A stretch of 12,567 nt of DNA from Lachnospiraceae bacterium UBA5902 (GTDB lineage: Bacteria; Bacillota; Clostridia; Lachnospirales; Lachnospiraceae): NCBI GenBank assembly GCA_002431865.1, contig DJEI01000012.1:28166-40732 (forward strand). Direction: 5' to 3'. Below, piece by piece: positions 1-9,373 of this stretch. The notes below the pieces were generated by a model that was given only the letters and a program-made list of their open reading frames with translations, searched no databases and was not told the origin of the DNA. The position numbers and the translations under genes are program-made. Each line of letters starts with the position of its first letter. The stretch's first letter is position 1.

Positions 1-655
1 TTCTGTCCCAATTGCGCTATAAAATATGACACATTTTCTAAGCATCTCTAATTCTGTTTTATCAAATAAATGGTGAGAGATCATATTGTGCACATCATAT
101 AAATCTCTTACAGCTGTCCTTGTAAGCAATGCAACAATTTTTGCTCCAAATATTTCAAAGAGGATTAACAGCCAATACCTCAAGTCTATCCGACATCCAT
201 GGTAAAGAAACTGTTCTTCTTTCCACTGGCAATACATGGCATCTCAACATATAGTTTATTTCTATCTTCAGATTATCTTTCATCCCTCCAGCATTTTGAT
301 ATTCATATACGAAGGAATCCAATGCATGATGGTTTTTGGATTTTAAGCTAAGTTGATATCCATTGGCTCCCATATATTTATAAATTCGATCACCCATCTT
401 CTTTCTTATTGTAAGCATCTCTTCTCTGGATACATTTTGGGAAAAATCCAAATCTATATCAACGGAAAGTCTAGGTAAATCCAGCATTGTTAGATTTATA
501 GCCGTTCCACCTTTTAGAGCTAAATGTTGTGATAACAAATCATCATTTTCAAAAAATCTCAAAACATCTGTAAGCCTACATATCTTTTCGAGAGTATCTC
601 TTACAAATCCTAATTCTTTTGCAGTCTTCCCAAGTTCCATTCTATTAAATTGCAT
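1..655 (-). CDS. abiEii: AbiEii-type nucleotidyltransferase toxin, frame-broken and cut by the window edge
   Basis: This is the toxin half of an AbiE type IV toxin-antitoxin pair. Family members are nucleotidyltransferase-fold proteins; a mycobacterial relative (MenT3) adds pyrimidines to tRNA 3' ends. The sequence shows the nucleotidyltransferase signature: GGTAINL at about residues 49-55, then RLSVDIDLD at about 62-70. I place the start at ATG 655, because AAAGGAG (674-668) lies 12 nt upstream; a TTG at 667 is also in frame but abuts the SD. The start overlaps the abiEi end by 11 nt, implying translational coupling. The frame stops at TGA 157-155. Skipping one base there opens a frame beginning EIFGAKIVALLTR and containing RDLYDVHNM, typical conserved AbiEii sequence, which runs to base 1. 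As read, the short product of 166 residues lacks this conserved part. The break may be a mutation, a sequencing error or a frameshift site. Confidence 0.85.
154..160 (-). other. Frame break in abiEii at CTT TGA (possible +1 frameshift site)
   Basis: On the minus strand the codons read CCT CTT TGA A. The upstream frame ends at the TGA, while dropping one T gives CTT GAA ATA and resumes clear AbiEii homology. CTT TGA is the slip site used by the RF2 gene prfB for programmed +1 frameshifting. The SD-like element that RF2 carries just upstream of the CTT is not seen; the nearest purine-rich run, GAGGT, lies about 15 nt upstream of CTT, too far for the RF2 arrangement. The break is seen directly; its cause is not decidable here. 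Confidence 0.7.
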
Positions 656-1406
656 TGTAATTACCAACTCCTTTGTTAATCAAATGCATGAAATCTACCG
701 GAACATACAATTTCCACTTAGGATTCCATACATTTTGCCCGTTTTCCTTTATTAAATAGCGCTTGCTATCTACAGTCGGTATGCGCAGGGACTTAAAAAA
801 AATATCGCTAAGTCCCAGCTCATCCTGTAATTGCTCAAGAATATATCCACATTTTTGGTATAGGAACATATTGTTATACATAGATAATGCTTTAAGGATT
901 TTATCCTCCTTTACTCCCGGCACAAGCATGATACATCTTATTACCTCTTCCAAACCAGCGATCTTTCGGAAGTCTTTAATGCTATCTACAATCGTCTGCT
1001 CTATTCCCGTTACTCTTAGTTTCCCGTCTACAACAACATCCTTATGTATGTTATTCGTCATATGGTGATACCAAATTCCATTATATTCAAAATCTTTGAA
1101 TTTAGATTTTGTTTCAACATAAACATCGTAAAACACCTGGTTTGCATAACCAAATGTTTCAAATGCGCTATGATGACTTATTGTAGCATCCGGATATAGT
1201 TGACTTCCTATCTGGTATCTTGATAATACCGGTTGTTTTGTTTCAAGACTTATTACTACATATAAATCACGTTTTACTTTTTCTATATATCCTTTGTTCT
1301 GATAGTCATAAAGTATAGACTTTGCTGCAGCTTCACTACCAGTCAATTGCATAATCATTTTTTTACTAAAACACCCTAATTCGAGCATTGCTTCATAATA
1401 TTTCAT
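645..1406 (-). CDS. abiEi: AbiEi-type antitoxin / transcriptional repressor
   Basis: This is the antitoxin of the AbiE pair. Known AbiEi proteins have an N-terminal winged-helix DNA-binding domain that represses the operon and a C-terminal domain needed to counter the toxin, without stable toxin binding (type IV). At 253 residues the length is somewhat above that of short family members. Residues 1-55 fit the winged helix (GCFSKKMIMQLTGSEAAAKS, then a KRDLYVV wing). ISHHSAFETFGYANQVF at about 76-92 is the family's recognisable core. The start ATG at 1406 is preceded by AGGTGA (1417-1412) at 5 nt, and a good promoter lies directly upstream. The stop overlaps the start of the toxin gene. The pair sits 68 bp behind the giant helicase gene and looks more AT-rich than it, which fits a separately acquired cargo module. 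Confidence 0.9.
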   Translation of the reverse strand: MKYYEAMLELGCFSKKMIMQLTGSEAAAKSILYDYQNKGYIEKVKRDLYVVISLETKQPVLSRYQIGSQLYPDATISHHSAFETFGYANQVFYDVYVETKSKFKDFEYNGIWYHHMTNNIHKDVVVDGKLRVTGIEQTIVDSIKDFRKIAGLEEVIRCIMLVPGVKEDKILKALSMYNNMFLYQKCGYILEQLQDELGLSDIFFKSLRIPTVDSKRYLIKENGQNVWNPKWKLYVPVDFMHLINKGVGNYNAI

Positions 1407-1429
1407 GTATTATCACCTGCCTTGTATTT

Positions 1430-1458
1430 ATTTTATCTCGTAGGGTTTCTTTTTTCAA
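1430..1458 (-). promoter_or_regulatory. Sigma-70-type promoter of the abiE operon
   Basis: The minus strand carries TTGAAA (1458-1453), a 17-nt spacer and TAAAAT (1435-1430), followed about 24 nt later by abiEi. This gives the pair its own transcription independent of the helicase gene. AbiEi proteins usually repress their own promoter through inverted repeats; I see no clear long inverted repeat here, so the operator is not located. No convincing terminator lies between the helicase stop (1475) and this promoter, so read-through from upstream is also possible. Confidence 0.6.
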
Positions 1459-1474
1459 TCCTTTTAAGACTTTT

Positions 1475-4400
1475 TTATATTTGTTTTTTCGTCTCGATAC
1501 CTCTTTTTTCAACCTTACTTATATCAGAATCAAAGTTTTCGTCGAACACATCAACATCCTGGGAAGTAACCATGGCATCAATTTCTTTTAGACGCTGCTC
1601 TTTCTCTCGAATCTCAGATTCGTATGGAAATCCCTTCGCAAGTTCTTCTTTTGCAATCAGCAGCTCACTCTCATACTTCTGCAGATTTCCTTTTTCTTTA
1701 TCCAGAGACTTCTCGAAAGAATTATACACATTGTTAATTTTAACGATATTTCCAAGTGTACTTAGCCCAATAATAACCTCATGAGATGCCTTTCCTCCAT
1801 CTTTGCGCTTCAGATAAATAGTTTTTTCTCCAACCTCTCCTACCAAATTCTTCTGCGTGATTGCAGCTGTCATCATATATCCGTTGTATTCTCCAACCAC
1901 CAGACTGTCCCCACACTTCAGCCTTGATATTGCCTTATTCAATGCAAATCCTGCATCCTTATGCGTTGTAAAGATTTCGGATCCGATCATCATAGAAAAT
2001 GTCGTCTCACCATCCTCATTTACTGCCGGATGAGCCTTCTGGTATGCGATTTCCTGCTCAAATACTTCGATTTTCTCTTTTGTCTGAGCAATCGCAAGTG
2101 GAATCGATCTGCTTACCCGTAATTCTGCTTCACGATGTTTCTTATTATATGCTGATTTCAACATACGTAGCTTTGTCAGATCGTTCTCAAGCTCCATCTT
2201 CTCCCGGATCGTATCATCGCCAGTTGCCACAGCCTTAAAGACGCCATAATTAAGCGCAGCTTCATCTATATCCTCACAGGTACGTCCTACCGGCTTGCTG
2301 GTCATAATTTGAGATATAAACTTCTGTTTATTCTCGACCAGAGACCAGCTATATGCATCGAAAGAACCTTTCGTTATATAGTGATATACTGCAATTTCTT
2401 CGTTCTCATTTCCCTGGCGGATGCCTCGACCGTTTCGCTGCTCGATTGCTGAAGGCTTCCACGGACAATCAATATGATGCATGGCAACAAGATGTGTCTG
2501 AACATTGACACCTGTACCACATTTATCTGTCGAGCCAAACAATACTTTAATCTGCCCGGCATTCGTTTTCCGGAAGATTTCTTGTCGCTCTGCATCATTT
2601 TTTGCATCATGGATGAATGCGATTTCTTCTTTCGGTATTCCCAGATCGATCAAATAATTCTTTACAGTATTATATACGTCAAAGGTTCCATCCGCCTTCG
2701 GCGTTCCCATATCGGAAAATACTAACTGGCAGCCAATTTTCCCGTCTCGATTATGCTCCTCATATTCTTTGCAAACCGTTTCGGCACATCTAAATAATTT
2801 CCCTTGCGGGTTATCCGGTGCATCCGGATTCAAAAGTCTTGCATCCGTTCCCAGCAGCTTCGCCTCATTTGTAAGCTTCAGCATATTATCGACCGACGGA
2901 TCTACGCCACCACCTTCTAACGCATCGGCTCTTTCGATCAGAGATTCCAGTATATCAGTCTGTGCATCGTCCATTTCACACTCAACTATGATCGGCTGAC
3001 CGGTTCGCAGCTTTGGCACCGGAAGTTCTAACATATCAGCAGTCTGAATATCCGCTACTTCCTTAAATATTGTCATAAGCTCCGGCACGTTTTGGAAATT
3101 CTTTACTCTGTTCTTCACCTTGTATCCATTTCCAGCTACTTTTAATTCAAGCGACGCCTGAATCTCTCCAAAAGAACCGAGCCATGCGTCAAAAACATTG
3201 ATTCCAAGCTCTTTCAACCGCTCAGGTTGCAAGAAAGACTGCATAACGAACATCTCCGCCATTGTATTTGACACAGGTGTTCCGGTTGCAAATACAAGCC
3301 CTTTTCCCCCGGATATTTCATTGATGTACCGGCACTTCATTCGCATATCGAATGCTTTCTTTGAAGATGCTGTCGGAATACCTGCCACATTGTTAATCTT
3401 CGAGAATATCGCCATATTTTTGAAGTTGTGTGCCTCGTCGACATAAAGCGCATCTACCCCAAGCTGTTCAAAGCAAATCGTATTATCCCGTGGTACATCC
3501 AGCAATTTGTTTAGTTCTTCTTCTCTCTTTTTAATTGCATCCTCTATACGTTTGACGCTCCAGCTATCTCCTTTTGCATCCTTCAGGTCGCGCAAATATG
3601 CCTGCAACTCATCAATTTCCTGTTTCTTATATACGATTTCGCGTTCTTGTGTCAGCGGAATCATTTCAAACTGGCTATGAGACATGATCACGCAATCATA
3701 ATCCCCTGTTGCAATTCTAGCAATAAATCTCTGCCGGTTCTTTTTGTCGAAATCTTTGTCTTTTACGGCGAGAATGTTAGCAGAAGGATATAATCGCATG
3801 AATTCTGATTCCATCTGACTGACAATCGCTTTGGGAACGATCATAAGTGGTTTATTTACAAGTCCTAGCCTCTTCTGTTCCATCACCGATGCAATCATCT
3901 CAAAAGACTTACCGGCACCAACGCAGTGTGCAAGAAGTGTATTTCCGCCAAGAAGAATACGGGCAATCGCATTTTTCTGATGCTGCTTTAGTGATATATT
4001 TGCATTCATTCCAGGGAACTCCAGAAAACTGCCATCATATTCACGCAGTTTCACACTGTTGAACATGTCATTGTATTTTCTTTCATATTTTTCCCGGCGT
4101 TCCTCATCGCGCCAGAACCAGTCTTTGAACTCCAGCTTGATCTTTTCCTGCATTTCGCGGGCAAGCATCGTAGCCTCACGGTCTACTTCTTTTGACTGGG
4201 TACCCGGAACATACACTGTCACCTGCTTGAAATTAAGCGTACGCTCCAAAATTGCTGCAGCATTCATTTTTTCTGTACCAAATACGGAATTACAATATGC
4301 ATTCCATTTGCACTTGCTCTGTCCGGTCACCCGGTACTCCATTGTACCCGGTATAAGCTTGATTCCTACATATTTTGTTGAATCGCTGCGGATCCAGCGG

Positions 4401-7400
4401 TATGTATTTCGGTCAAATGGGGCTATATGGAAAGTTTCAAACATAAATTCCGCATAATCCTCCGGATCCACCCAGCTGCTTCCAAGCTTCACATCAATAT
4501 CTGTATATGGTATATCTTCAGGAATTACGCCCTGAAGCATCTCGGCATTATCCATAAATGTCGTACCCATCGTTTCATCCCCGGACATTTCTATCGCCTT
4601 TTTTGCCTTCTCCCGTACATTTCCGGACAAATAATCATCCGCCGTATGCCAGCCTGCATCAAGGTTATCCGGATCATATTCAGCTGGATCGAGGTAAATA
4701 ACATGATGAAGCTCCTGAATCAATATATTCCTCTTTGCAGCATAAATTTCATCCGGACTCATTTCTGATATATCCATGGATGATAAATCCGGACTATATA
4801 TACCAAGCATAAAGTTAATATCGACCTTACCGTTTTGTGTAAGGGATACGCGCAACGCATCAAAAGCGTTCTCGACTTCTGTGATCTCATGAACCGGGTT
4901 AATCGTCCGCTTTGTAAATATATCTGTTTTCCGAACACTCCCATCCTCCAGCTTCTCCTCGAAGGAATTCATAAATGAATAGTTATCATCCATCCCAAGG
5001 ATCTTTACATTGGATGTATCGGATATATGTCCATTTTCTTCTACAAACTTATCGTATGTCTCATTCAATTCAGACTGCGCAAGCTTCAGTTCTTCATCGC
5101 TGCAGCCTTCATACTGAATCTGAATCACATGACGGGCAACCTTATGCAATGCAATATACTGTTTAACCTTTTTTACATTTGCAGACGAATATTTCATATC
5201 TTTCATCGTGGAATTATCCCGGTGATAAGCTTTCCCATCTATGACAGTCAGCGTAAAGTTCGGAACATTCGGATCTGCAGGTATCGTTTCTTCTTTTTCG
5301 CTTACCTGATCTGGTTCGCGGTAAATGTCTGCTGAAAATCTCTGTACAATATCCTTCAGCCGTACCTTAAAATCTCTACTGTCCGGAACACAAGTAGTAT
5401 ATTTACTCTCCGGTCCGAAACGTCCGATATCATACTGCATTTTCCCAAGGCACAAATCCGGATAATCAATAAAATACTCATTTACCGGGATTCCATCATC
5501 TGTGTAACTCAAATGGTACCACGTCTCATCCAATGCAACCGGATATTCCCGTCTACGCATCACCAGGATGTCCGTTGCTACTTCTGTACCTGCTAAATTC
5601 TTGAATGCCGTGTTTGGTAACCGGATTGCTCCGATCAGCTCCGCCCTCTCCCCAATATATCTACGAACGTTAGAATTCGTCTTATCCAAGGTTCCTGTGC
5701 TTGTTATAAACACAACAAGTCCGCCGGGACGCACCTGATCGACAGTTTTGGCAAAGAAGTAATCATGTATTTTGAAATTGTGCTTGTTATACCTTGGATC
5801 GTATGGCTTGTAATTTCCAAAAGGCACATTTCCGATCGCACAATCAAAAAAACCATCAGAATAGGTAGTATTCTGATAGCCTTTAATCTGAATATCCATG
5901 TTTGGATATAACAGCTTTGCAATCCGACCGGATATGCTGTCAATTTCCACACCGTAACGTTTGAAATTCTGTTCTACAGGAAGGGATCCGATAATATGTC
6001 CGACACCCATACTCGGCTCCAACAGATTTCCTTCTGTATATCCGCAATTTACAAGTATCTGACCAACTGCTGCAGCAACGTCCGGATCCGTATAGAACGC
6101 ATCATTTACCGTACTGCGTGCAGATGCATACTCTTCTTCTGTCAAAAGTTCCTTCAGTTCTTTATATTCTTTCGACCATTTTTCATCTTGATCATCAAAT
6201 GCCTTGAACAGTCCACCCCAGCCACAATAATGCGCTAAGCATTCCTGCTCCTCTGGCGTCGCAAACCTTCCCTCCGTTTCCACCTTTTTTAGTGTCCGAA
6301 TGGCTTCAAGATTCCATCCAAATCGTGTTTTTGCGCCTGCTCCCTGAAGTGTTTGAGCAAATTGCTCCGGATTGTAATGGTAATCGATTGCCGGCTGCTT
6401 CTCTTTTTCTTTTATCTGCGCTTTCTCTGCAAGAGCTTCTCTGTAGCTTGCATATACGCCCGTATTGACAGTATTGATCACATCCTGCACTGATATCAAA
6501 TCTTCCTGTGTACAATACTCTCCAAAACCGCCTCTGCTTAACTTATATTTAAGACGTTCTACCAAATCACCATATGAAATATGATACTCCATATTGTTAT
6601 ATACAATCTTGACATCTTCTAAATTTGTCCGAACATCTACCGGGTTCGTCCTATAATATAAAGTGTATTCTTTTGAATCATTATCGCACATAAGCGCTGC
6701 GAAGAAAGATGCCTGTTCTGCCGCTGTCAAATCATCATTTGTACATACTGTCTGTAAAAACGCGCGTGCATATGCATATCCGGAAAAATCAACATTCAAC
6801 AATAGATCCTGAATATTATCTTTGTCTGCAGGTGTTAAAGCCGGCACAGGAACCTCTTCTATGATTTCTGCAGTCTCCGCCATCTCTGATGTATCTGTCT
6901 GTTCCAAGACTTCTTCCTGTGCCTGTTCTGGTTGCTTTATTTCCTCTTCAATATAATTATTTGTTGAAATCAGCCATGCAATATTTTTCTCAACATCCCG
7001 CCATGAGACATATCCTTCATTTTCGCCTTGTTCATCAGTCCATTGTATTCTGATGCCTTTATTCGATTGATGTGTATCATAACCATGGACCCCCGGCTTG
7101 CCATCCGTAGCCCAACTGGCACCTCCAAGCCCATATTCCTGTTTGATTTTTGCCGCACGTGCAGATGCAGTTAAGGTGTTGTCCTTATACATTTGAGCAA
7201 TTCTATATTTGCCACCTGCGAAACCGGATCCACGTTTTAACACTTCATCAATATATTTCTGCCGTACTACAGAATGATTCGTTGGATTATGATATTGTCC
7301 TGCTAATGGATTCTTATTGATCTTTGCCGACGTTGGTGTAGTGTCAATACCAAGCATTGCAAACATATCCATCTGTTGATATTCTACCGGTTGCTGCGTC

Positions 7401-9046
7401 AACCCCTGTTCCTCTCGGTTCGCCTGCAGATCATCCTGGTACTCTTTATATGCTACATTTGCAGTATCGATTGAATATCGGTATTCCGTTGGCTCCTGTG
7501 TTTCAGATTCATCCTCACGATCGATCATTGTTACTTCATTATCTGTAATTTGAAAAACTTCAAGCAATTTGCCATCGATAACAAATTCCTCACCAATTGT
7601 AAACAGTATACTACCAGTTGAATTGACAATATTTTTTCTCTCTGATATTATATTTTCGACGCTGATAGATGTGTTCTCATGGGGCAATTGGAGCCCCAAT
7701 GAACGAAGCATTTTATCAGCGTCGTTATTATCTAAAAAAGAAGAAGCCTGCATAGCTTCTTCTTTTTCCTCATTTATAACAGATCTCTCTCGATCAGCTT
7801 GAGTTTCTCCTCCGGATAATGCCCCATCGGCAGAATCACTTCTTCGAAGACGATCTCTCTCGTCGTATCCCGGAACTGCTCCGCTCTCCGTACTACTTCC
7901 ATGAAGTCCGGTGATGTCTCCCTGCGCCATGCGTCCAGCTTCTTCTGCTCTGTCTGCATGATCTGATCGTACAGTTTGTATGCTTCGTACTGCACTTCCT
8001 TCGCTTTGTCCAGAAACAGTCTGTACTCTTTCGCTCCGTCCGTTGAATCCTTGCTGGCGCTTATCTGAATCGGATGCAGTGTCTGCCCGAACTGATCCTC
8101 GATCACGTGAATCCACTGGAATGCGAACAGGTTCAGAAACTCGCTTCTCCATGGAGGTTCCTCTTCCATCTCGTAATCCTCCATATCCCACGTCATTGCG
8201 TCCGACATATACGTCTCTGTTGGTAAGTCCAGCTTGAAAATTGTCTGTTTCTTCACGATGTAAAGTGGCAGCATCTCGTCCCTCGGAATGCTCCGGATAA
8301 ACTCGTCCCACTCCTCGTCCGTATCCACTGCCGGTACTTCTCTCCCGTTGCTCAACTTCTCTGTTCTGATCATAATCATCCACCCTCTCTTTCTTAATCT
8401 TCGTAAGCTCCATTCTAATATTCTGAATCAAATCTCTGCTGATAGAATGTGCTTTGTCTAATACGTAATATATATCATCCGGTTGGAATCCCCTTACAAC
8501 AGATGCTAACCGGGATTTTTCGTTGTTGCAGTCCACTTCCAGCCGCTCATACACTATAATGCTCGCTGCCAGAAAGACCTCATCTTTATGATTCAATTCT
8601 TCCTCTGATTTTAATATACTACTTATCCTATCGGAATACAAGGTTTTTATTTTTTCAGAGGAAAATTTATTTTTTTCATAATATGTCTGGATTATTTCCG
8701 TCGAAAATAAATCTTCATATAAATCCAACTTACCATCAAGCACTTTCGTATCTTCGTATGCGTACAAAAAAAATGAACCTGGATAATTAGGTTCATTCCC
8801 AAAGATGCATATTGAATTTTTCCCCTTCTCAATATGCCGGTTTGCTTCACTCATCCAACGATCATATGTATTAAGAGCCGTTGCATATGGTTTTTGTGAA
8901 CAGACGGCAAGCACATTGTCGATATGCTGGAGATCTGTCATGCGTGAACAGCACAGCAACACATTCTCATATACAGATTGATCATTTAACCGTCCTCGTA
9001 TCATATTATAAGCACTATTTCTGTCTCGTTCTCTCTTCGTTGCCAT
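1475..9046 (-). CDS. Giant ArdC-like / N6-adenine methyltransferase-like / SF2 helicase polyvalent protein
   Basis: At 2523 residues this is the dominant gene and resembles the large polyvalent DNA-processing proteins of conjugative elements. Residues about 28-100 match the ArdC N-terminal ssDNA-binding/antirestriction domain (QKPYAT about 51-56, W64, [10 protein letters not shown] about 73-82). Residues 223-424 are a low-complexity R/G/S/D/E-rich linker overlapping another reading frame. About 560-700 is a small conserved module ([12 protein letters not shown]). About 900-1160 is an adenine-methyltransferase-like Rossmann domain: YCGWGG near 943, motif I EPSMGVG at 1010-1016, motif IV NVPFG at 1073-1077. 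About 1690-2260 is a complete SF2 helicase: Walker A GAGKS 1710-1714, DEAH 1870-1873, ATGTP motif III, GTGVNVQ, and motif [12 protein letters not shown] 2203-2212. The C-terminus is coiled-coil-like. The start ATG 9046 has AAGGAGGG at about 10 nt. It probably remodels or modifies transferring DNA; substrate unknown. Confidence 0.93.
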   Translation of the reverse strand: MATKRERDRNSAYNMIRGRLNDQSVYENVLLCCSRMTDLQHIDNVLAVCSQKPYATALNTYDRWMSEANRHIEKGKNSICIFGNEPNYPGSFFLYAYEDTKVLDGKLDLYEDLFSTEIIQTYYEKNKFSSEKIKTLYSDRISSILKSEEELNHKDEVFLAASIIVYERLEVDCNNEKSRLASVVRGFQPDDIYYVLDKAHSISRDLIQNIRMELTKIKKERVDDYDQNREVEQRERSTGSGYGRGVGRVYPEHSEGRDAATLHREETDNFQAGLTNRDVYVGRNDVGYGGLRDGRGTSMEKRVSEPVRIPVDSRDRGSVRADTASDSDKRQQGFNGRSERVQTVSGQSEGSAVRSIQTVRSDHADRAEEAGRMAQGDITGLHGSSTESGAVPGYDERDRLRRSDSADGALSGGETQADRERSVINEEKEEAMQASSFLDNNDADKMLRSLGLQLPHENTSISVENIISERKNIVNSTGSILFTIGEEFVIDGKLLEVFQITDNEVTMIDREDESETQEPTEYRYSIDTANVAYKEYQDDLQANREEQGLTQQPVEYQQMDMFAMLGIDTTPTSAKINKNPLAGQYHNPTNHSVVRQKYIDEVLKRGSGFAGGKYRIAQMYKDNTLTASARAAKIKQEYGLGGASWATDGKPGVHGYDTHQSNKGIRIQWTDEQGENEGYVSWRDVEKNIAWLISTNNYIEEEIKQPEQAQEEVLEQTDTSEMAETAEIIEEVPVPALTPADKDNIQDLLLNVDFSGYAYARAFLQTVCTNDDLTAAEQASFFAALMCDNDSKEYTLYYRTNPVDVRTNLEDVKIVYNNMEYHISYGDLVERLKYKLSRGGFGEYCTQEDLISVQDVINTVNTGVYASYREALAEKAQIKEKEKQPAIDYHYNPEQFAQTLQGAGAKTRFGWNLEAIRTLKKVETEGRFATPEEQECLAHYCGWGGLFKAFDDQDEKWSKEYKELKELLTEEEYASARSTVNDAFYTDPDVAAAVGQILVNCGYTEGNLLEPSMGVGHIIGSLPVEQNFKRYGVEIDSISGRIAKLLYPNMDIQIKGYQNTTYSDGFFDCAIGNVPFGNYKPYDPRYNKHNFKIHDYFFAKTVDQVRPGGLVVFITSTGTLDKTNSNVRRYIGERAELIGAIRLPNTAFKNLAGTEVATDILVMRRREYPVALDETWYHLSYTDDGIPVNEYFIDYPDLCLGKMQYDIGRFGPESKYTTCVPDSRDFKVRLKDIVQRFSADIYREPDQVSEKEETIPADPNVPNFTLTVIDGKAYHRDNSTMKDMKYSSANVKKVKQYIALHKVARHVIQIQYEGCSDEELKLAQSELNETYDKFVEENGHISDTSNVKILGMDDNYSFMNSFEEKLEDGSVRKTDIFTKRTINPVHEITEVENAFDALRVSLTQNGKVDINFMLGIYSPDLSSMDISEMSPDEIYAAKRNILIQELHHVIYLDPAEYDPDNLDAGWHTADDYLSGNVREKAKKAIEMSGDETMGTTFMDNAEMLQGVIPEDIPYTDIDVKLGSSWVDPEDYAEFMFETFHIAPFDRNTYRWIRSDSTKYVGIKLIPGTMEYRVTGQSKCKWNAYCNSVFGTEKMNAAAILERTLNFKQVTVYVPGTQSKEVDREATMLAREMQEKIKLEFKDWFWRDEERREKYERKYNDMFNSVKLREYDGSFLEFPGMNANISLKQHQKNAIARILLGGNTLLAHCVGAGKSFEMIASVMEQKRLGLVNKPLMIVPKAIVSQMESEFMRLYPSANILAVKDKDFDKKNRQRFIARIATGDYDCVIMSHSQFEMIPLTQEREIVYKKQEIDELQAYLRDLKDAKGDSWSVKRIEDAIKKREEELNKLLDVPRDNTICFEQLGVDALYVDEAHNFKNMAIFSKINNVAGIPTASSKKAFDMRMKCRYINEISGGKGLVFATGTPVSNTMAEMFVMQSFLQPERLKELGINVFDAWLGSFGEIQASLELKVAGNGYKVKNRVKNFQNVPELMTIFKEVADIQTADMLELPVPKLRTGQPIIVECEMDDAQTDILESLIERADALEGGGVDPSVDNMLKLTNEAKLLGTDARLLNPDAPDNPQGKLFRCAETVCKEYEEHNRDGKIGCQLVFSDMGTPKADGTFDVYNTVKNYLIDLGIPKEEIAFIHDAKNDAERQEIFRKTNAGQIKVLFGSTDKCGTGVNVQTHLVAMHHIDCPWKPSAIEQRNGRGIRQGNENEEIAVYHYITKGSFDAYSWSLVENKQKFISQIMTSKPVGRTCEDIDEAALNYGVFKAVATGDDTIREKMELENDLTKLRMLKSAYNKKHREAELRVSRSIPLAIAQTKEKIEVFEQEIAYQKAHPAVNEDGETTFSMMIGSEIFTTHKDAGFALNKAISRLKCGDSLVVGEYNGYMMTAAITQKNLVGEVGEKTIYLKRKDGGKASHEVIIGLSTLGNIVKINNVYNSFEKSLDKEKGNLQKYESELLIAKEELAKGFPYESEIREKEQRLKEIDAMVTSQDVDVFDENFDSDISKVEKRGIETKKQI
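7734..7767 (-). terminator. Intrinsic-terminator-like hairpin just after the nested gene
   Basis: On the minus strand AAAAAGAAGAAGC and GCTTCTTCTTTTT form a perfect 13-bp stem around a 7-nt loop, giving the A-tract/stem/T-tract shape of a Rho-independent terminator (six T residues before an A). It starts 6 nt after the nested gene's TAA and lies inside the giant gene, where it encodes [10 protein letters not shown]. The outer arm is A/T only; the GC-containing core is 8 bp (GAAGAAGC), so strength is uncertain. Chance from repetitive Glu/Ser codons is the alternative. Confidence 0.45.
7774..8373 (-). CDS. Overprinted acidic protein nested in +1 frame inside the helicase gene
   Basis: I do not recognise this 199-residue protein. 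It is read on the same strand as the giant gene, shifted +1, and covers precisely the giant protein's low-complexity linker. Its composition is that of an ordinary soluble, acidic, helix-rich protein with several tryptophans (for example [18 protein letters not shown] and [12 protein letters not shown]), and its codons are the usual ones (GAG, CTG, CAG, ATC, AAG), whereas the giant frame here is full of GGA and CGA. ATG 8373 is 9 nt from AGAGGG (8388-8383); ATG 8379 is the alternative start (201 residues, 3-nt spacing). A terminator-like hairpin follows the TAA by 6 nt. No T-ending codon precedes a codon starting AA, AG or GA, as needed to keep both frames open. A chance open frame is the main alternative, but codon use argues against it. 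Confidence 0.65.
   Translation of the reverse strand: MIRTEKLSNGREVPAVDTDEEWDEFIRSIPRDEMLPLYIVKKQTIFKLDLPTETYMSDAMTWDMEDYEMEEEPPWRSEFLNLFAFQWIHVIEDQFGQTLHPIQISASKDSTDGAKEYRLFLDKAKEVQYEAYKLYDQIMQTEQKKLDAWRRETSPDFMEVVRRAEQFRDTTREIVFEEVILPMGHYPEEKLKLIERDLL
8380..8390 (-). promoter_or_regulatory. Shine-Dalgarno sequence of the nested gene, inside the helicase coding region
   Basis: The minus strand reads AGAGAGGGTGG directly before ATG 8379 and 9 nt (counted from AGAGGG) before ATG 8373. It resembles the site of the SpoVG-like gene in this window (AAAGGGTGG before ATG 10696). In the giant gene the same bases encode lysine-free KERV-type residues (Glu-Arg-Val), so they also serve as coding sequence. 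It favours the downstream ATG and supports independent translation of the nested frame. Confidence 0.55.
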
Positions 9047-9052
9047 AGTCTA

Positions 9053-9063
9053 CTTCCCTCCTT
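9053..9063 (-). promoter_or_regulatory. Strong ribosome binding site of the giant helicase gene
   Basis: AAGGAGGGAAG on the minus strand contains AGGAGG (9062-9057) with a 10-nt gap to ATG 9046 and fixes that start. It begins only 3 nt after the T tract of the preceding terminator-like hairpin, so transcription stopping at the hairpin would exclude the RBS. Confidence 0.75.
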
Positions 9064-9066
9064 ATC

Positions 9067-9101
9067 AAAAAAGGCAACGTACACACTTTGTGCATGTTGC
9101 C
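9067..9101 (-). terminator. Terminator-like hairpin directly in front of the helicase RBS
   Basis: On the minus strand GGCAACATGCACA and TGTGTACGTTGCC form a 13-position stem with one A-C mismatch and one G-T wobble around AAG, followed by TTTTTT. This is a good Rho-independent terminator for the small ORF upstream. Only about 20 nt separate the T tract from the helicase ATG, too little for a promoter, so it may act as an attenuator of the helicase gene rather than a plain end point. Confidence 0.75.
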
Positions 9102-9109
9102 ACTCTATT

Positions 9110-9361
9110 CTAGATCCTTTTACTTGGTGTCTTATATTGGAATTCATCATTTCCTTGTCTTCGTAAAGTGTCTTTTATCCACTTATCTAACACAAGTTCC
9201 AGCTTCTTAAAATTACAGCATCTTCGAGTTAAACTTTTCATTTTATCCGGAGTTTCTGTAACTATTTTATACAGCTTTTCAGCTTTATTCGTAATATCCA
9301 TATAGTGATCATTGAACCAATATAAACTATAAAAACAAATGGCTACGATATTCGTAGCCAT
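9110..9361 (-). CDS. Small basic protein of unknown function
   Basis: I do not recognise this ORF. The C-terminal 63 residues (from ATG 9301) look like a small lysine-rich, helical, soluble protein (KAEKLYKIVTETPDKM, then KKLELVLDKWIKDTLRR), with ordinary codon use. The start is uncertain: ATG 9361 (83 residues) has GGGA 12 nt upstream but its first codons form the arm of a terminator-like hairpin; GTG 9379 would give 89 residues and a hydrophobic N-terminal stretch; ATG 9301 lacks a visible SD. It lies between a strong promoter and a terminator-like hairpin ahead of the helicase gene, so it may be a leader-encoded regulator. Expression is not assured. Confidence 0.45.
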   Translation of the reverse strand: MATNIVAICFYSLYWFNDHYMDITNKAEKLYKIVTETPDKMKSLTRRCCNFKKLELVLDKWIKDTLRRQGNDEFQYKTPSKRI

Positions 9362-9362
9362 T
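9331..9362 (-). terminator. Perfect 11-bp hairpin with T tract in the leader
   Basis: On the minus strand AATGGCTACGA, loop ATA, TCGTAGCCATT is a perfect 11-bp stem, followed by TGTTTTTAT. It has the form of an intrinsic terminator and lies about 115 nt after the predicted transcription start of the upstream promoter. It also contains ATG 9361 of the small ORF, so folding would hide that start. Whether it ends a small RNA, attenuates the operon or blocks translation cannot be told from sequence. Confidence 0.6.
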
Positions 9363-9373
9363 ATAATCACAAT

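Noticed and set aside
1422..1784. 120-codon plus-strand ORF opposite the helicase C-terminus
   Set aside because: The composition is F/S/L-rich, as expected for the complement of Lys/Glu-rich coiled-coil codons.
2374..2610. 78-codon same-strand ORF in another frame of the helicase domain
   Set aside because: It overlaps conserved helicase motifs V and VI and has no independent start signals.
4059..4457. 132-codon plus-strand ORF opposite the helicase gene
   Set aside because: It is antisense to the conserved helicase region, has an atypical Ser/Phe-rich composition, and shows no SD; it is a shadow of the real frame.
5704..5952. 82-codon same-strand ORF in another frame of the methyltransferase domain
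   Set aside because: Here the giant frame carries the conserved motifs and normal composition, unlike the linker; the alternate frame shows no SD and poor protein-like composition.
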